Source: Phytoseiulus persimilis
Lineage: Eukaryota; Arthropoda; Arachnida; Mesostigmata; Phytoseiidae
Length of the DNA: 64,000 nt
Direction of reading: 5' to 3'
Assembly: GCA_037576195.1 (NCBI GenBank)
Contig: CM075101.1
Span: 28,644,001 to 28,708,000, forward strand
Under the pieces are notes generated by a model, which saw only the letters and a program-made list of their open reading frames with translations, ran no database searches and had not been told where the DNA came from. Every line of letters begins with the position of its first letter. Position 1 is the first letter of the stretch. Positions 48,069 through 58,636 of this stretch are shown here, in pieces. Made by a program: the position numbers and the translations under genes.

Positions 48069-50933
48069 CTAGAAAGTTTTCCGGTGCAGAGCCTTCACAC
48101 CATTCTCTTCATATTCTCGTCTTGAGACCCACATTCGCTTGAATGTATCGAGCGATGCTAAGATCGATCCGCTGGAAATAATCGGAAACTGTGAAGAGGC
48201 AGCTCTCCTCTCCCGAATAGCGCGTGCACGCCCCAAATGTTCAGGAGCAACGGTATGGAAATGGCTCAGATTTCGAGGAGACTCACCCAATCCATGTTGA
48301 GTAAAGCCGCTCTTGTGGAGCCGAAATTCTGATTTTGACAGATTTCGGACCGATTTTTTTGACTTCGCTCAATAGACGGTCTCCGAATCCTTTGAACAGA
48401 GTGGAACCTCCAGAAAGTACAATGTTTTGGTACAAGACTTTCCTGAGGTCCATGTCACACCTTTGAATCGAGTAAACGAGGACTTCGTGCATCCCCTCGT
48501 ATTCTTGACCAATGAGATCCGGTCTGAAGAGTACTTCGGGCGCCTTGTATCTCGCAGTCCCGATGTCGATTGTGCTGCCGTCGGGGAGCAGGTGTTGCGT
48601 TTTCTCCATTTCACTTCCCTCATCTCGCTGGGATATCGTTGACAGATAACACACCTTCTCTTTGATGCTTTTCACTATTTCCAGCTCCGCCGACGTGTGG
48701 AAGTTGTGGCCCTCCCTCCTCAGCAGTCGCCTCAGATATCTTGTGACATCCCGACCCGCGACGTCAATCCTCATGATTGAATGAGGAATTGCAAAACCTT
48801 CGTAAATTGGCACCGCATGAGAAACGCCATCTCCTGAATCTAGTACCACACCAGTTGTGCGACCCGTCGCATATAGACTGAGCACCGCTTGCATAGAGAC
48901 GAAGAGTGCTGGGACGTTGAACGTTTCGAAGAAAACTTCCGCAGCCTTCTCACGGTTCTTCAGCGGATTTATGGGTGCTTCCGTTAGCAGGACAGGATGC
49001 TGGAAAAGTCCAATATTCTGAGCATCATCTGTGCCCCAGATTGACTCCTTCCTGCAACTATGCCGAATGAGTGCCGAGAGACCGATTGCTCAGCTCAAGG
49101 ATGACAGATTCATGAAGCTCACTTCTTCAGAGAAGGTTTGAAGTTGATCCTTTGAATAGATGTATTGCCAGATTTTCTCCATATCGTTCCAATCGTTCAC
49201 GATCCCGTGTTCGATAGGATAACGGATCGTAAGGAGCCCTCTGTGTTCTTCGGCTTTCGGACCGACAAATACATCTCCTTCCAGTGCACCAGCCATAACA
49301 CGTTTGTGCTTGGGACGGCCGATGCTGAAAAATGCAAACAGAGGTCGTGATCGATAGATTCAGCCGGCCGCGCTGGTGCGGGAGGACCGGTGTCGATCGC
49401 GGTTCGCGCGGTCTGCTCCAAGAGGGACGCATGGAAGGCGCGCTGGCGACCAGAGAAGGTTAACTCATGGAGCGCTCCGAATGAGGATGGTCGGACTTCC
49501 TGCGAGGAAGTATCCCCAGATCGACCCGCGATCCTTTCTCCAAAATCCCTCAATAGTTGAGGACTCATCCAAAAAATATCGTCAGATCAGCTTGGAACTA
49601 TACAGAACTCTTCCGGAGTCACCCCAGGCTACAATGGAACTTCTGAAATCATCCAGTCCAACACGTAGAAATCCTAAAAACGCTCCCGAATCCATGTCAG
49701 AGTTCATCCCAGAACCATTCCTGGGCCGACCCAGTACTCCTCAAAAAGCATTTCCGTATGATTCTCTGACCTGAGTTGTAATTAGTCCGACTGGGAATCA
49801 CTCCCTAATAAGCGATTCCAGATTCATCCAACTACCGTTCCGAGAGCAACCCGCGACTCTCACCCGAGTGACCCTCAATTCATCTCAGATTCAGCTCTAC
49901 ACAAACTTCATATCGACCTGGCCTCATTCCCGAGAAGTCTCGAATTCATGTCGGAGTCACCCTAGAACCATCCCGGACCGGCCAAAGGGTATCCACAGAA
50001 CACTCCCTCTTTGTTTTCATAATCATCCCGAAATTAGCGCGCGACGGTATAATCCCAGAGTTAATCGGAAACCTCGCTCAGATCGATTCGAAACCTTCAG
50101 GAAACATTATCTCAGAGCCAAGAAGAAGTTCACGCGCAAACCAAAGTTTGCTATGATCGGGGGGCCGGGAACTACCTCTGACATAAATTTCATCCGAACC
50201 CGGGCAAGCGGACCACACACAAGGGGAATACTGGTTGGTATCAGGAATCTTCGATGCCTCCGATCGGTGGTCGCTGAAGAGACAACTTACAAATTTGGGA
50301 AACGACATTTCGGAACCTGGTCTCCTGCGAATCCCGCTTTTATGATGCCAGAGCCCTGAAATTATACGGAAGTCTTGTTTGATTCCATGACAACTCATCG
50401 AATCGGCAGATAGCGGATCAGTATGGAGAGGTAATGACTTTGCTACAGAGATGACAGCAAGGTCCCAGCTCAAAAACATTCGGGATGGAGAGCACGCTCT
50501 GCGTTCGTCGCTAGCAGATGGTGAGGCACGCCTTGTTACCAGAGCTCTTTCCAATCGGTCGGAATACCCGGAAGGAGAAATATTCCAACCTCGATCGCAG
50601 TTTTGAGTAACTAGCGCTCATCGCAATCGTTCACAACGAAGAAAGCTCGAGAGTGAACACCTGGTTCTCAACGTCGACATTTTGAGCGCTACAAGCCGGT
50701 TCTCTCTGCCGATAACGTAGTAGCCGATAGATTCGAGCCGTGGATGAAACATCAAATCGCACGCGCGACTTCTACGACGATTCATTCGACAGGCGAGAGC
50801 GATACCCTCCAGCAGGTTTCATTGCTCCATGTCATATGAGGAGCTACTCTTCCGAAGAGTCAATATTCGGCGCTGTTCCACTCACATTATCTATGACGAC
50901 TGGCTGATTCGTTATGACATCGTAAGCTTCCAT
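48069..50933 (-). CDS. Arp1: Actin-related protein 1 (centractin), dynactin filament subunit
   Basis: Arp1 forms the short actin-like filament of dynactin, the activator that couples cytoplasmic dynein to cargo. Exons (minus): 50933-50886, 50355-50291, 49324-49123, 48999-48287, 48171-48069. They total 1131 nt, giving 376 residues, the same length as human ACTR1A. All actin-fold nucleotide motifs are present: [14 protein letters not shown] (phosphate 1), [16 protein letters not shown] (phosphate 2) and [18 protein letters not shown]. Arp1-specific features include [16 protein letters not shown] at the start, [30 protein letters not shown] and the C-terminal HRKTF. The 48-nt first exon and 65-nt second exon are small, but both have clean donors (AAT|GTGAGT, TTT|GTAAGT) and keep phase. 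It faces Sufu head to head across 2.7 kb and converges with MOGS. Confidence 0.96.
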
Positions 50934-53641
50934 GTCGTGAACGCGAGCTGGTGAGAATCTTGAAAAGCCGGGGTAAACTTCAGATGATGACACACCTCAC
51001 TCTAGAATAGCAGCAGACGATTCTCCATACCCAATACACACGGACGGCACACACCCGCGGCAGCAGCAGTGAGCCGCAGATCGCCAACGTCTGTCTTTCT
51101 CGATGGTGCTGGTGTTTTTCAGGATGGATGCATTCGGGGCGGTCGACGAGTTCGAAAGCTTCATACGGGACCGCGTTCCTGGAGCGGTTCCCGACTCAAA
51201 CGAGCGGCTTCGGCTACCTAAGGATCATCGAGGAGTGCCACTCATGCCTTTTCCATCACGCTTCTGTGGCAATCTTCTCGCAGCGAGAAAGATGTCGTCA
51301 ATGGTTACTTAGGAGTGCACGTACATACACAGCTCAGGACAGTGCCACAGGGGTCCGTATGCCGGCCTTTTTCAGGGAATTCGGTGATATGCCGCTCTCC
51401 AGCCTTGACTAGGCTGAAGCGAAAACCAAGAAGAAACGCCTCCGAGAATGCCGCCCTCAAAAAGCTGCCGGGTAAAGATTGCCGTTGGAAGGAGCCTCCA
51501 GGTTCTCCCACGGAATCAAGAGCTTCTGTCATATGATCCAAGCCAAGCCGGCGGGAGATATAAAGGATGACCGATGCGCGTGCGCTCTCGAGAACATGCA
51601 TGTTCCATGTTCCCAATTCGTTGAATGAACGATTCATCATTCCAAACGGATGACGAAGTTAGTATTCTTCTTACTGGCTTCGTAGGCTTATCTATCCATG
51701 GAAATTTCAGAGGAACATGAAGGTGTTTGGGTGATGATTCCCTCCACCCACCTCCCTGCGCCACAGTTCCAGGTACATATTCCGCTGGGTCAGTGCGAAG
51801 TATTATCGGTGTTGTGATTACTGACTGAGCTAACCACGCGGCCCTCGATGATAGGTGGCCTGAATACCCCGGCTTTTACGGTGTGATAAGTTAGAGGGCG
51901 AAAATTCTCATCGAAATAGATACGCCATGTATAAGCTTCTCTATTCCTGGTGGTTCGTGTTGGGTCGAAATCGTTCTGAGACGAGGAGGTGTCGTCGAGG
52001 AAGGGATGCTAGTATAGTTCTGTAGCCAGATGAACGACCGTCGGAACATGAGAGGAATAAGCTTACCCGTCTTTGGCGTCACCGAGAGAAGCCCACCGAC
52101 AAGCCTGCGGTGATGCGAATTCTTGGTACCCGCATACTCGAGTATTTCTTGAGTCCTGCTCAATGGAAAGCCTGTCCTCCATCTATGAAGTGGTTGTATA
52201 CCTTGACTTTCAGCATCATTCCGTCGTTCATTACACAGTGCTGGTAGATCACAGAAGGGATGGTTCAGCGCTAGGGTGTGGATGAAAGTCGTTTCCGAAG
52301 GTCAACTCATTCACAGCAAACGTTAAGAAGGTTTTCATGAGGGCTCCTTCGCGCGTTGAGAGATTAAGGGACCTGGTCTGCGAACTTCCGCTTCCACCGG
52401 AGCCCGCAGTCACACGATGGGGAGCATGGCTCCGAGCGGCATGATGTCACGCGGAGAAGTACTAAGAAAGTCGAATACATTCTGATGGACTCCGTGAAGA
52501 ACACGCACTGTCTATGGCGGGTTGCCACGAGATTGAGCTGCACCCGCTTCTCTAATCATAGCTTGTGTTCAAATCAACAAATTCCGAAACGATTCCGGCA
52601 AATATCAAGAAAGTCTCGGTATGGAGCGCTCTTCTACGAGACGCTCCTCACTGATCGGATAACATGTCTGACAAACGAAAACGCAGAATATCACATAATC
52701 ACCTTGTGTATTTAGCCTGGTCTCTCCGGCGAACAAAGAATGATCTCCTAGTTACCGCTCTCTTCGGCCCATTGTGCCTGTTTCGGGTGCCTTTTTTAGC
52801 CGTTTCCAACGCTGATTTGCCTGCCTTTCTTCGATTTTTCGTTGACGCAAGTTCGCTCTAATCATAACTCATTCATCATTCATGTCTCGTCGTTTGTCTC
52901 ATCATGGATTCTCTTGGATGCGTCGAGCTGCAAATGTGGTTTTGCGCCCCTAGAGTCACAAGTTTGTTCTCGATTCGGATTGTATTCCGGCTGCGTTCAA
53001 GGAGATTGACGGAACTTCGGATCAGTCTGTCTTCAGTTTGGCGCCCCCTCGAGGGATAGAGATGCAGGTCCGCATTCGTGCCCCCCTCAGTCCTCTGAGG
53101 CATATCCCTGCGCGTGAGATGGAGGGAACTGTCATTGCAGCTGGATTCACAGAACGTCAGCTCTTACTCGCCCCGAACTCCTCTGGTTCGAGGTTCCGTC
53201 CCCGAGACAGAATCAAATCTCAGATGCAGACACGGATATGGACAAAACTTGAACTCCGATTTTGCGCCCCCCAGATCTCTGGGGCATCAACTACGGTCTC
53301 ACGCCCCTCAGCTTTGCGCCCGCCAAGTACGCGCCCCCCGTCAGCTTTGTGCCCGCTGACTGCACGCCCCGTGAGCTTCGCGCCCCGTCACTTTTGCGTC
53401 CGATGCACGTGCCCCCTCTGTCCCTTCCTGCATACGCCACTGGATCCCAGCCTGCAAGGCATGAGTTTCGGAACGGAACTCGCGAACAGGAAAGCTCGGA
53501 GCCACTGCCCCTAAAGACCTGCCCGTGGGCCGTTGTTTACAGTTGTTTTGAACCGTGTTTACGTTTTTCACCTGAGCGGAATCTAGACTGCTTCAGCAGC
53601 AGTTCCAGCCCTGCTACTCGATTCGTTCCAGTGCCACAGTT
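50934..53641. other. Divergent Arp1/Sufu intergenic region
   Basis: This 2.7-kb region should hold both promoters. An ATG after TTTTTCAG at about 51123 opens a 60-codon plus frame of no known family, and a 110-codon minus frame (51640-51305) overlaps it. The right half is rich in GCGCCCC-type heptamers. No TATA box was convincing. Confidence 0.4.
52930..53410 (+). repeat. Degenerate GCGCCCC-motif array upstream of Sufu
   Basis: Variants of TTTGCGCCCC(CT)CAG recur at about 52933, 53039, 53077, 53169, 53261, 53302, 53316, 53330, 53349, 53366 and 53380. From 53300 onward the spacing tightens to roughly 14-20 bp. It may be a decaying tandem repeat or a cluster of GC-box sites serving the Sufu promoter. 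Confidence 0.5.
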
Positions 53642-55951
53642 ATGGCTCACAACGCAGGTGCACCGCCGTTTTGTCAGCAGCAACAGTTGTCTGTTATCCC
53701 CGCAGGTTTGGAAGCACTCTACACAGCATGCAGCGCGCTTTACACGGATCAACCGAACCCGCTCCAAGTAGCAGCCGTGGTCAAATACTGGTAAGACACA
53801 CTAGGTTCGCTTCCGATTCCTCTTAAATCCTTTTGGAAACATCTAGATTCGGTGGTAGACGAGGGATGTGTGTAGGAGCAGTCTCAAGTTATCTCGAAGC
53901 ACTACGGAAGTGTAACAAGGTTTTTCTCGGCGTTCCAAGGCTCGGCGGACCGGATCCTCTGGACTACATATCGATGTACTCACACGCAGGGGATCTCGAC
54001 AGCGGAGTACCACCTCATTGGCACTATGTGTCATTCGGTCTCTCTGATCTCCATGGCGACGGTCGCGTTCATGATATCACTGGCGCCGACACCCCCTCAG
54101 GATTCGGATTCGAGCTGACGTTTCGACTTCGAAAAGAAGAGGGAGACACAGCTCCGCCAACATGGCCTGCCGCAGTGATGCAGGGTCTTGCCAAATACGT
54201 CTTCCAATCAGGTAGACTTTCATCCTGCTTCAGTCTCGTCCGATATGGATCGAGATCATCGAATTTACAGTGGAGCCTGTCTACCGAAGGTGATCTGAGG
54301 CTAATGACCTCCTGAGGCATACGATCCATGTACCCCGGCATCAGTTTCTCACCTGCCATGGGTCCTCCTCAGTTGCAGCCGTCCATTTGTTCTCTCCTGA
54401 ATACTGAAACGTTTTTCATTGTCACGGTGACCCATCCCATCGAACAGGTTTCTTTGTGGATAATGCTTTTCGAAAGCAACAGCGCTTCGATTAGTTCTGC
54501 TCTCATTCTTCGTTCTTGTTTTCAGATAACGTCTTGTGCGAAGGCGATCACGTGTCCTGGCACTGTCCTTTAGATAACAGTGAGTCTCGTATCCAACACA
54601 TGCTTATGACGCTGGATCCCCAGTTGCGCACAGTGCAAACGCCTTTCGGGTCGGTGCAATTCATACAGATCGTGGGTGTTTGTAACGAAGAGCTGAAATC
54701 CGCACAGCATTGGAATGGACGTAGCTTCCTCGAACTTATGAAAGGTAAGGAGGGTGATCAGGACAATCCTGACATTTATCGGAGGTGCACTGGTTTCATA
54801 GATCTTACGTATTTTCGTCGGCACGTTATTTTCAGGTGTCACGGGTGCAGGTGGTCCATGGCTCGTCACGGATATGAGACGTGGGGAAAGTGTTTTCGAG
54901 CTGGATACCGATGTCGAAGAAGCTGTGCAGATGGGAATCTCCGAGGAGGGCTCAGACCTATCAGGGGTCGGAGCAAAAATTAGTTGGTCCGAGGAGATGT
55001 TGCCACCGAATATGACCACCATGGTTTCTGAAAATCCCGAAAGGTACTTCCTCCTGTATTGCCCGCTGTTGGAGCTCTAGTGAAGACGGACAGATTTCTA
55101 TATCCGATTCGCGGGAATCGCACAGTTCTGAGGCAGAACTGTGCGATATTCCGCAACCGTTACATTGAAAATCCAGTCCTGGAAGGAGCCATTTCACTCT
55201 CTGCGTCATCTCCCCAATGACAAGAATCGGTGTGCTCGAGGTACTGTTCGCTGATCGGAATCGACTGTTTCAATCCAGGATGAATTTCAGAGGGAACCTT
55301 GAGAGCCCTACCTTCAGCAAGAACGACGAAGAAGGTGTGGAGGAGGGCATGCCAATCCCCACCAAGCGGCTGAAGGCCTTGCACATTCAAATAAATCTGG
55401 AGGCTGGTCTGCTGCTACCGCTGATGCTAAAAGGCCGTCTGCAGCATGGTCGCCATTTTACATTCAAATCTGCGTTGGATTCAAGTGCCTTAACTTTCGT
55501 CGTCGCATCCGTTCAGGGTGCCTTTGTCACTGAAGACGAGCCTTTCGGATGTCAGGGTCAATGGTGTCAAATATTAATCCAGGATGATCTTCTTCAAGAT
55601 ATGATCGAAGAAATGGACCACCTCGCTAAAGCAGAATCTCAGAACGTGAGTATTCAATCGAAATCTTGATGCAGCGAGAAATCCGCGGATCTGGTCAGGA
55701 TCTGGTATGACGGGAGTCACATGAGCTCAATGGCCAGGGGCCTAACAGAAAAAAAGCTTGCCCCTTGCAATATTTCCCCAGAATGTGACGGTTCTCGTTG
55801 AGACGAGATGTCACAATGAAGTAAAGGTCTGCTTGCGCAATAGATCCCACCCTAATGGATTTTCTTCGCTTTCCAGCTCGCTCTACCCAAGACGTACAGT
55901 TTTCCTCATCATCATATGTCTATAACTATATTACCGGAAGATGACTTCTAG
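53642..55951 (+). CDS. Sufu: Suppressor of fused, Hedgehog pathway inhibitor
   Basis: Sufu binds Gli/Ci transcription factors in the cytoplasm and holds Hedgehog signalling off. Exons: 53642-53790, 53940-54211, 54526-54744, 54836-55043, 55279-55645, 55877-55951. They total 1290 nt, giving 429 residues (human 484). The N-terminal SUFU domain shows DQPNPLQVAAVVKYW, LGGPDPLDYISMY, HWHYVSFGLSDL, PSGFGFELTFRL, GDHVSWHCPLDNSESRI and GPWLVTDMRRGE. The C-terminal domain shows LMLKGRLQHGRHFTFKS and ends in a short exon with LPKTYSFP, matching the human LPKEYSWP region. The loop between the lobes, poorly conserved in the family, is shorter than in human. Exon 5 could start at 55279 or 9 nt later, both in phase. 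AATAAA lies at 56111. Intron 4 carries a long perfect hairpin. Confidence 0.95.
55117..55147. repeat. Perfect 14-bp hairpin in Sufu intron 4
   Basis: ATCGCACAGTTCTG (55117-55130) and its exact reverse complement (55134-55147) are separated by AGG. With one or two unpaired bases the stem continues outward (GCGGGA...TTCCGC). It lies 74 nt inside the intron after exon 4. Confidence 0.85.
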
Positions 55952-56110
55952 ATACGCAGTCTCGTTCCGAAGGATTCAGACGAATCATTCATTATCAATA
56001 TCACAGCGATCAATCAAACGATTCAAAAACTGTGAAACTGCATCCAGATCTCGTTCAAGCACTTGTGTATACCGCACAGATCATTTTACAAGCAATACTT
56101 GACTGTGAGC

Positions 56111-56116
56111 AATAAA
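56111..56116 (+). terminator. AATAAA polyadenylation signal of Sufu
   Basis: This is the first AATAAA downstream of the Sufu TAG, 160 nt past it, in a moderately AT-rich stretch. Confidence 0.6.
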
Positions 56117-57126
56117 AGTTTGTACCGTTGACGATCGGCGGACCTTGCCCTCCTCCCGGGAATTTCAGTGACAGCCATCGAATCACTCGTATTGAGCTGA
56201 ATTCCACTCAGATCCTCCTCGAATGGAATCCTCTGAAAGCTTCACACGCTGCTCAAACAGGGTCGTTAAAGACGATAAGGGAAAAAACGCGGAATGTTGA
56301 CTTAAAAATTGAATGAAACGCTAATTGAGTTGTTTCGTTCGCTTCAAACACTACTACAAGAGTCCACCAAAGGCCGAACGAAATGACGTATGGGGGTGGA
56401 TGCCTTCTACATTACCTGGTGGTCATTATTTCATTCTCGTATTCAAGTGACTTTGGTTCTGCTTCGAAGAATTGTGATGTTTGTGTAAGCTTCAACCCAT
56501 GCGGTGAGAACTCTCGGCTGGAAATTCCGAATACAGGAATATAAGGAGAATAAGTTATACAAGGACCAATCGCCGCGGTCGCGCGATGTAGGCTGTAGAA
56601 TTTGATCATGCCGTTTTCTCGAGAATGCATGGCGTTTTCCTGAGGTGAACCTCAGTATGAGACCCCTTTCGAACAGACCCGAACACACCAGATGTCCGCT
56701 CATAGGGGGCCTGCTCCAAAGCTGCGGTGAAAGAGCTTCTCTTCGGACATTGACGACATGCGTGGTAACTTCAGATAGGACTTTCACGTACCAGTTCCGA
56801 TCTTTGATTGAGATCTGGAGTCGATTCTCGAGCCCGATAGAGAGGTTCCTGCCGAAACTTGCCCTACGGAAGCGGTTCCGAATCCGTCTACGGTTGGAGC
56901 CATCATCGCTTCTATGATTTTCAGCTACGAATACTGGGTATTGTTGAGAAACGATCGCGGGAACTCTCGAAGACTCGTGGAAGATCTGGCGAAGTACAAG
57001 TATCACTCGCTGACATCAGAATTCCGCCCTCTAGCTCCCCATGATTGTGCTGCAATCTATTGTCCCCATCCGTACTCTAGTGAATGGATGATCTCGAATC
57101 GGCTCAGGCTCCGGCGAGAATCTGCT

Positions 57127-57136
57127 CCCCCCCCCC
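57127..57136 (+). repeat. C10 homopolymer
   Basis: Ten C are followed by more pyrimidines leading to an acceptor at 57164. The run is the start of a long polypyrimidine tract. Confidence 0.75.
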
Positions 57137-57164
57137 TTCCCACCCCCTGTCTTGCTCACAATAG

Positions 57165-57727
57165 AAAACCCTGTCATCCTTCCTGTCTCCTGGATTTGAC
57201 CGATACTACGGACGAATCGACCACGGACACGGATGTAATGGTACCTTCTACCCGTATTTTGCATGGGTCACTCACCAGGAGTTCTGTTAATTGCAGCTCA
57301 TTCTGCGGAGTTCATAGGCCCATACTACGACTGCCTCGTTGAGCATATGACACCAGACGTGAGCTTAATATCATGGAGAGAAAAAAAATCCCGCGACGCT
57401 GAAACGATGTTATTCCGATCAACAGTAGAACAAATGAGGTTTCCTTCTCCTTAGGCGAGAGTCATACTGGACAAAAAAATGAAAGGCATTCCTGGCATGA
57501 GCTTGGAGGAAGTCTATATTTTGATCTGCCGCACGAATGCGAATGCGGGCCCCATGCTGGTATGTTCCTCGTCGTTCCTGGGCAACACAGTGTCGGGTCA
57601 ATCATAAAGTCAATAAGAATCGAATTAGTTAAGCTCCTGACAACGGTAACATTTGCGTCGCAGAGCTCGAAATCGTGATTCTAAAGCTGTCGTTTTGCAG
57701 TACGGCGAATTTCTCAAAGAAATGAAG
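57165..57727 (+). CDS. Multi-exon gene of unknown function (partial model)
   Basis: Four plus-strand segments join with consistent phases: 57165-57240, 57297-57358, 57455-57559 and a 27-nt exon 57701-57727. Borders are good (CACAATAG acceptor; G|GTACCT; TTGCAG; GAC|GTGAGC; CCTTCTCCTTAG; CTG|GTATGT; TTTTGCAG; AAG|GTAAGC), and only one frame is open in the 62-nt exon. Encoded pieces include SPGFDRYYGRIDHGHGCN, HSAEFIGPYYDCLVEHMTPD, KMKGIPGMSLEEVYILICR and YGEFLKEMK. I do not recognise the protein. A frame just upstream (STVGAIIASMIFSYEYWVLL) may be an earlier exon. Two alternative 3' exons follow the last donor, starting at 57992 (ends with TAG at 58057) or at 58058 (ends at 58261), both after an acceptor and in phase 0. 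The start codon is not located. Confidence 0.4.
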
Positions 57728-58228
57728 GTAAGCACCCATCCCCGGCCGTCATCCTGTTTCCTGTAGACTGAACCAACTTCGGACAAATGAGTGTATTCTT
57801 CCAAAATTGGACCCGATGATTTGACACATTGGCAAATATTTGACAACGGCGGCCCGGTAAAATTCACTCCGCTAGTTCGAGGCGTTCCCTTCGGGCCGTC
57901 ATCGAGAGCGCGAGAATCCTGAATCACGCACCTCGCCGGTGGTGGGATTCGTATGATCCCAGCCCTCCGAATGACAATCGATTTTTTACAGAAAGAAGAT
58001 CGACCTCGCGCGAAGGAGGTTGGTCAAATGTGTAACACGAAACTCGCCCACCTTTAGGCGTTCCGCGTTAAAGGAAAAAGGAATGAAGCACATGTAGATA
58101 TTGTGGGAGCTGAAGGAGGAGCTCAGGAGCGAAGAAACCTCGAAGAAGATTTTCGCGATGAGAGGAACAACGGAACGTCTGTTTTTTTCTGGTGGCCACA
58201 AAAAATAGAAAAACCCTGTACGCCCCGC

Positions 58229-58636
58229 TCATCGCCATTCCACAATCAATCGTTGCAGTGATGAGCGAGCGTTCTTCTGACGGTCTTCTTCCAGCTTCTG
58301 TGAGTCAAGCCCACATATAATCTCCATACACCTGCCTGACACTGAGTCTGATGAAGGTTTGGTGACTTTTTCGCGCGTTTTTTTGCTCACGTCCACTTTT
58401 TTCGCTTTCCTTGTCACAATCGACACTGATGACCTTGTCAATGTCACCCAGTGCTGTTCAGTGGCGCTGTCAATGAGCGCTGAGTTAGCGGTTCCCAGTG
58501 ATGGATACACTCGCATGACGATCTGTCCGAGGCGTTTTTGCTCGAAGAAACTGATGATCAATGAATAAAACAGTGCTTGAGCCACAAATAAGAGTATCGC
58601 ATCTCTCGCACCCTCTTGTGGAATGGTTGCAGTCAC
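58229..58636 (-). CDS. Hypothetical open frame with one hydrophobic stretch
   Basis: A 135-codon minus-strand frame contains a hydrophobic run (ILLFVAQALFYSLIISFF) and a basic middle part, ending ...QRLIVEWR then TGA. The first codon is GTG, so any real coding use would need an upstream exon; an acceptor-like TTGATCATCAG lies within it. No family was recognised and it may be chance. Confidence 0.2.
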   Translation of the reverse strand: MTATIPQEGARDAILLFVAQALFYSLIISFFEQKRLGQIVMRVYPSLGTANSALIDSATEQHWVTLTRSSVSIVTRKAKKVDVSKKTREKVTKPSSDSVSGRCMEIICGLDSQKLEEDRQKNARSSLQRLIVEWR

